Part shown: positions 5,931-7,185 of the stretch, in pieces
Layout: each line of letters begins with the position of its first letter
How positions within the stretch are numbered: position 1 is the first letter of the stretch
From: Thermoanaerobaculia bacterium
Lineage (GTDB): Bacteria; Acidobacteriota; Thermoanaerobaculia; Multivoradales; UBA5704
Direction of reading: 5' to 3'
DNA: 7,185 bases
Assembly: GCA_025937035.1 (NCBI GenBank)
Contig: JAICSG010000192.1
Location: 1 to 7,185, forward strand
Notes under the pieces: model-generated
Databases searched by the model: none
Told to the model about the DNA's origin: nothing
Seen by the model: the letters and a program-made list of their open reading frames with translations, nothing else
Position numbers and translations under genes: made by a program

Positions 5931-7184
5931 TCAGCGCCGCACGAGGACGGTTTTGGCGCCGTTGAATTGCTCGGTGTCGGAGAGGAGGACGCGGTCCCCC
6001 TCCTTGAGCCCGTCGACGATCTCCACCTCGGAGACGCTGGTGGCGCCCACGCGGATGGGCGTCAGGGTGGCGAGGCCGTCGGCGAGCACGTAGGCCTGGC
6101 GTCCGCCCCCGGCTTCGAGGAACGGTCCGCGGGCCACCTTGAGGACGTTGGGACGGGTCTCGAAGACCAGCCGCAGGGAGACCCGCTGGCTCTGGCGCAG
6201 CCCCTCGGGCGGCGCGCCTTTGAATTGCACGGTCCCCTCGACCTGTCCCGCCCGCACCTCGGGGGAGACGGCGGTGAGGGTGCCCGGGACCTCGCGTCCG
6301 CCATAGGAGATCGCGGCGGGCGTGCCGATGGCGGCCTCGGCGGCGTAGGACTCGGGGATCTCGACCTGGATCTCGTACTTGGAGAGATCGACGATGGTCA
6401 GCAGCGGCGCGTTCTGGGCCACGGCGTCGCGGTCCTGGGCGTCGACGGTGGCCACCAGGCCGTCGAAGGGGGCGCGGATGGTCAGCTCCCCCACCCGCCG
6501 TTCGAGGTCGGCCACGACCAGGCGCTGGCGCTCGACCTGGCGGCGGCGGTCCTGGACCTCGAAGTCGCGGGACTCGCGGCCGAGGCTCCCCCCCTTGTCC
6601 GCCTGCTCGAGCTGCACCTCGGCCACCCGCACGGCGTCGCGGGCGCGCTCGTAGTCGACCTCGTTGAGGAGCCCCTCCTTGCGGAGCTTCTCCGCTCGCT
6701 CGAGGTCGCGGCGGGCGGCGTCCAGGCTGACCCGCCGGAGCTTGACGGTCTGCTCGTCCCCCTGGTTCTGTTGGCGGGCGGAGAGCTCGCCGCGGGCGAG
6801 GTCGGACTCCATCGACTGGAGCCGGGCAGCCTCCTGAGCCCGCTGCGACTTGAGGTCGGGGCTCTCGACGGTGGCGAGGATCTGCCCCTTGCGGACCGCC
6901 TCGCCGGCCTTCACGGCCAGGGCGACGATCCCCTGGGCGGGGCTGTACAGCCGGGGGTGGTTGGCGGCGACGACGCTCCCCTGCACGGAGACGTCGCGCT
7001 GGAGGTCGCCGCGGGTGACGGTGGCGATCTGCAGCCGGTCGAGGTCGACCGACTGCTCGGCCCGCGCCCACCGCTGGAGCGACGGGGCCAGGACTGCGGC
7101 CAGGATCGCCACCCCGGCGGCGGCCCCCACTCCGATCTTCACGCGCCGGGAGAGCCCCGGCGCCTTGTCGACGATCTGGTCCAT
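5931..7184 (-). CDS. HlyD/MacA-type periplasmic adaptor (membrane fusion protein)
   Basis: A 417-residue adaptor of tripartite efflux pumps. A membrane anchor lies at about 17-34 (KIGVGAAAGVAILAAVLA) after a basic stretch. The first half of the lipoyl domain is YSPAQGIVALAVKAGEAVRK (80-99), continuing to VESPDL. A long charged, heptad-rich coiled-coil hairpin spans about 111-232. The second lipoyl half is ELTIRAPFDGLVATV (233-247), followed by the beta-barrel region (about 265-345, with VDLSKYEIQVEIPE) and a membrane-proximal domain ending VEIVDGLKEGDRVLLSDTEQF. In the known MacA pumps this protein bridges the ABC permease and a TolC-like outer-membrane channel, and such a channel gene is not in the window. 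The ATG lies one base from the window end, so the ribosome site and operon promoter cannot be seen. It is the first gene in view of the efflux operon. Confidence 0.94.
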   Translation of the reverse strand: MDQIVDKAPGLSRRVKIGVGAAAGVAILAAVLAPSLQRWARAEQSVDLDRLQIATVTRGDLQRDVSVQGSVVAANHPRLYSPAQGIVALAVKAGEAVRKGQILATVESPDLKSQRAQEAARLQSMESDLARGELSARQQNQGDEQTVKLRRVSLDAARRDLERAEKLRKEGLLNEVDYERARDAVRVAEVQLEQADKGGSLGRESRDFEVQDRRRQVERQRLVVADLERRVGELTIRAPFDGLVATVDAQDRDAVAQNAPLLTIVDLSKYEIQVEIPESYAAEAAIGTPAAISYGGREVPGTLTAVSPEVRAGQVEGTVQFKGAPPEGLRQSQRVSLRLVFETRPNVLKVARGPFLEAGGGRQAYVLADGLATLTPIRVGATSVSEVEIVDGLKEGDRVLLSDTEQFNGAKTVLVRR

Positions 7185-7185
7185 G

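Overview
This is a G+C-rich bacterial window in which every gene I can support reads on the minus strand. The gene style (a split MacB-type efflux operon with two unlike permeases, a secreted YceI protein, a CHAT-domain protein) fits a Gram-negative bacterium. Acidobacteriota would be a reasonable guess, but Xanthomonadaceae-like or Myxococcota relatives cannot be excluded. The phylum is inferred from general resemblance only.

Layout in transcription order, from right to left. (1) 7184-5931: membrane-fusion (periplasmic adaptor) protein. (2) 5864-5127: MacB/LolD-type ABC ATPase. (3) 5117-3789 and 3774-2563: two different MacB/FtsX-type permeases. These four genes form a tight operon with gaps of 66, 9 and 14 bases. 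The usual MacB polypeptide (ATPase plus permease) is here split in three, and the outer-membrane channel is not in view. (4) 2511-1921: a secreted YceI-family lipid-binding protein, 51 bases behind the last permease and possibly with its own -10 element. (5) 1860-1606 and 1609-1286: a ParD-like antitoxin and ParE/RelE-like toxin whose genes overlap by four bases. They have their own promoter, strong Shine-Dalgarno and a repeat-rich candidate operator lying over the -35 box. (6) 1218 to beyond position 1: a CHAT-domain (caspase-like) protein with an intact His/Cys pair, ending at the window edge in a transmembrane segment, so its C-terminal part is not visible.

Functionally there are two blocks. 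The right block (about 1921-7184) is an envelope block: an ATP-driven efflux or lipid/peptide export machine followed by a periplasmic lipid-binding protein. The left block (1-1920) looks accessory: a toxin-antitoxin pair of visibly lower G+C, followed in the same direction by a CHAT protease-like gene. Toxin-antitoxin plus CHAT is compatible with a conflict or defence neighbourhood, but the key partner genes would lie to the left of the window.

The main non-coding curiosities are an A+T-rich tandem duplication between the adaptor and ATPase genes and the three-half-site operator of the toxin-antitoxin operon. I see no tRNA, rRNA, CRISPR array, insertion sequence or convincing rho-independent terminator, and there is no stretch over 300 bases without a gene.
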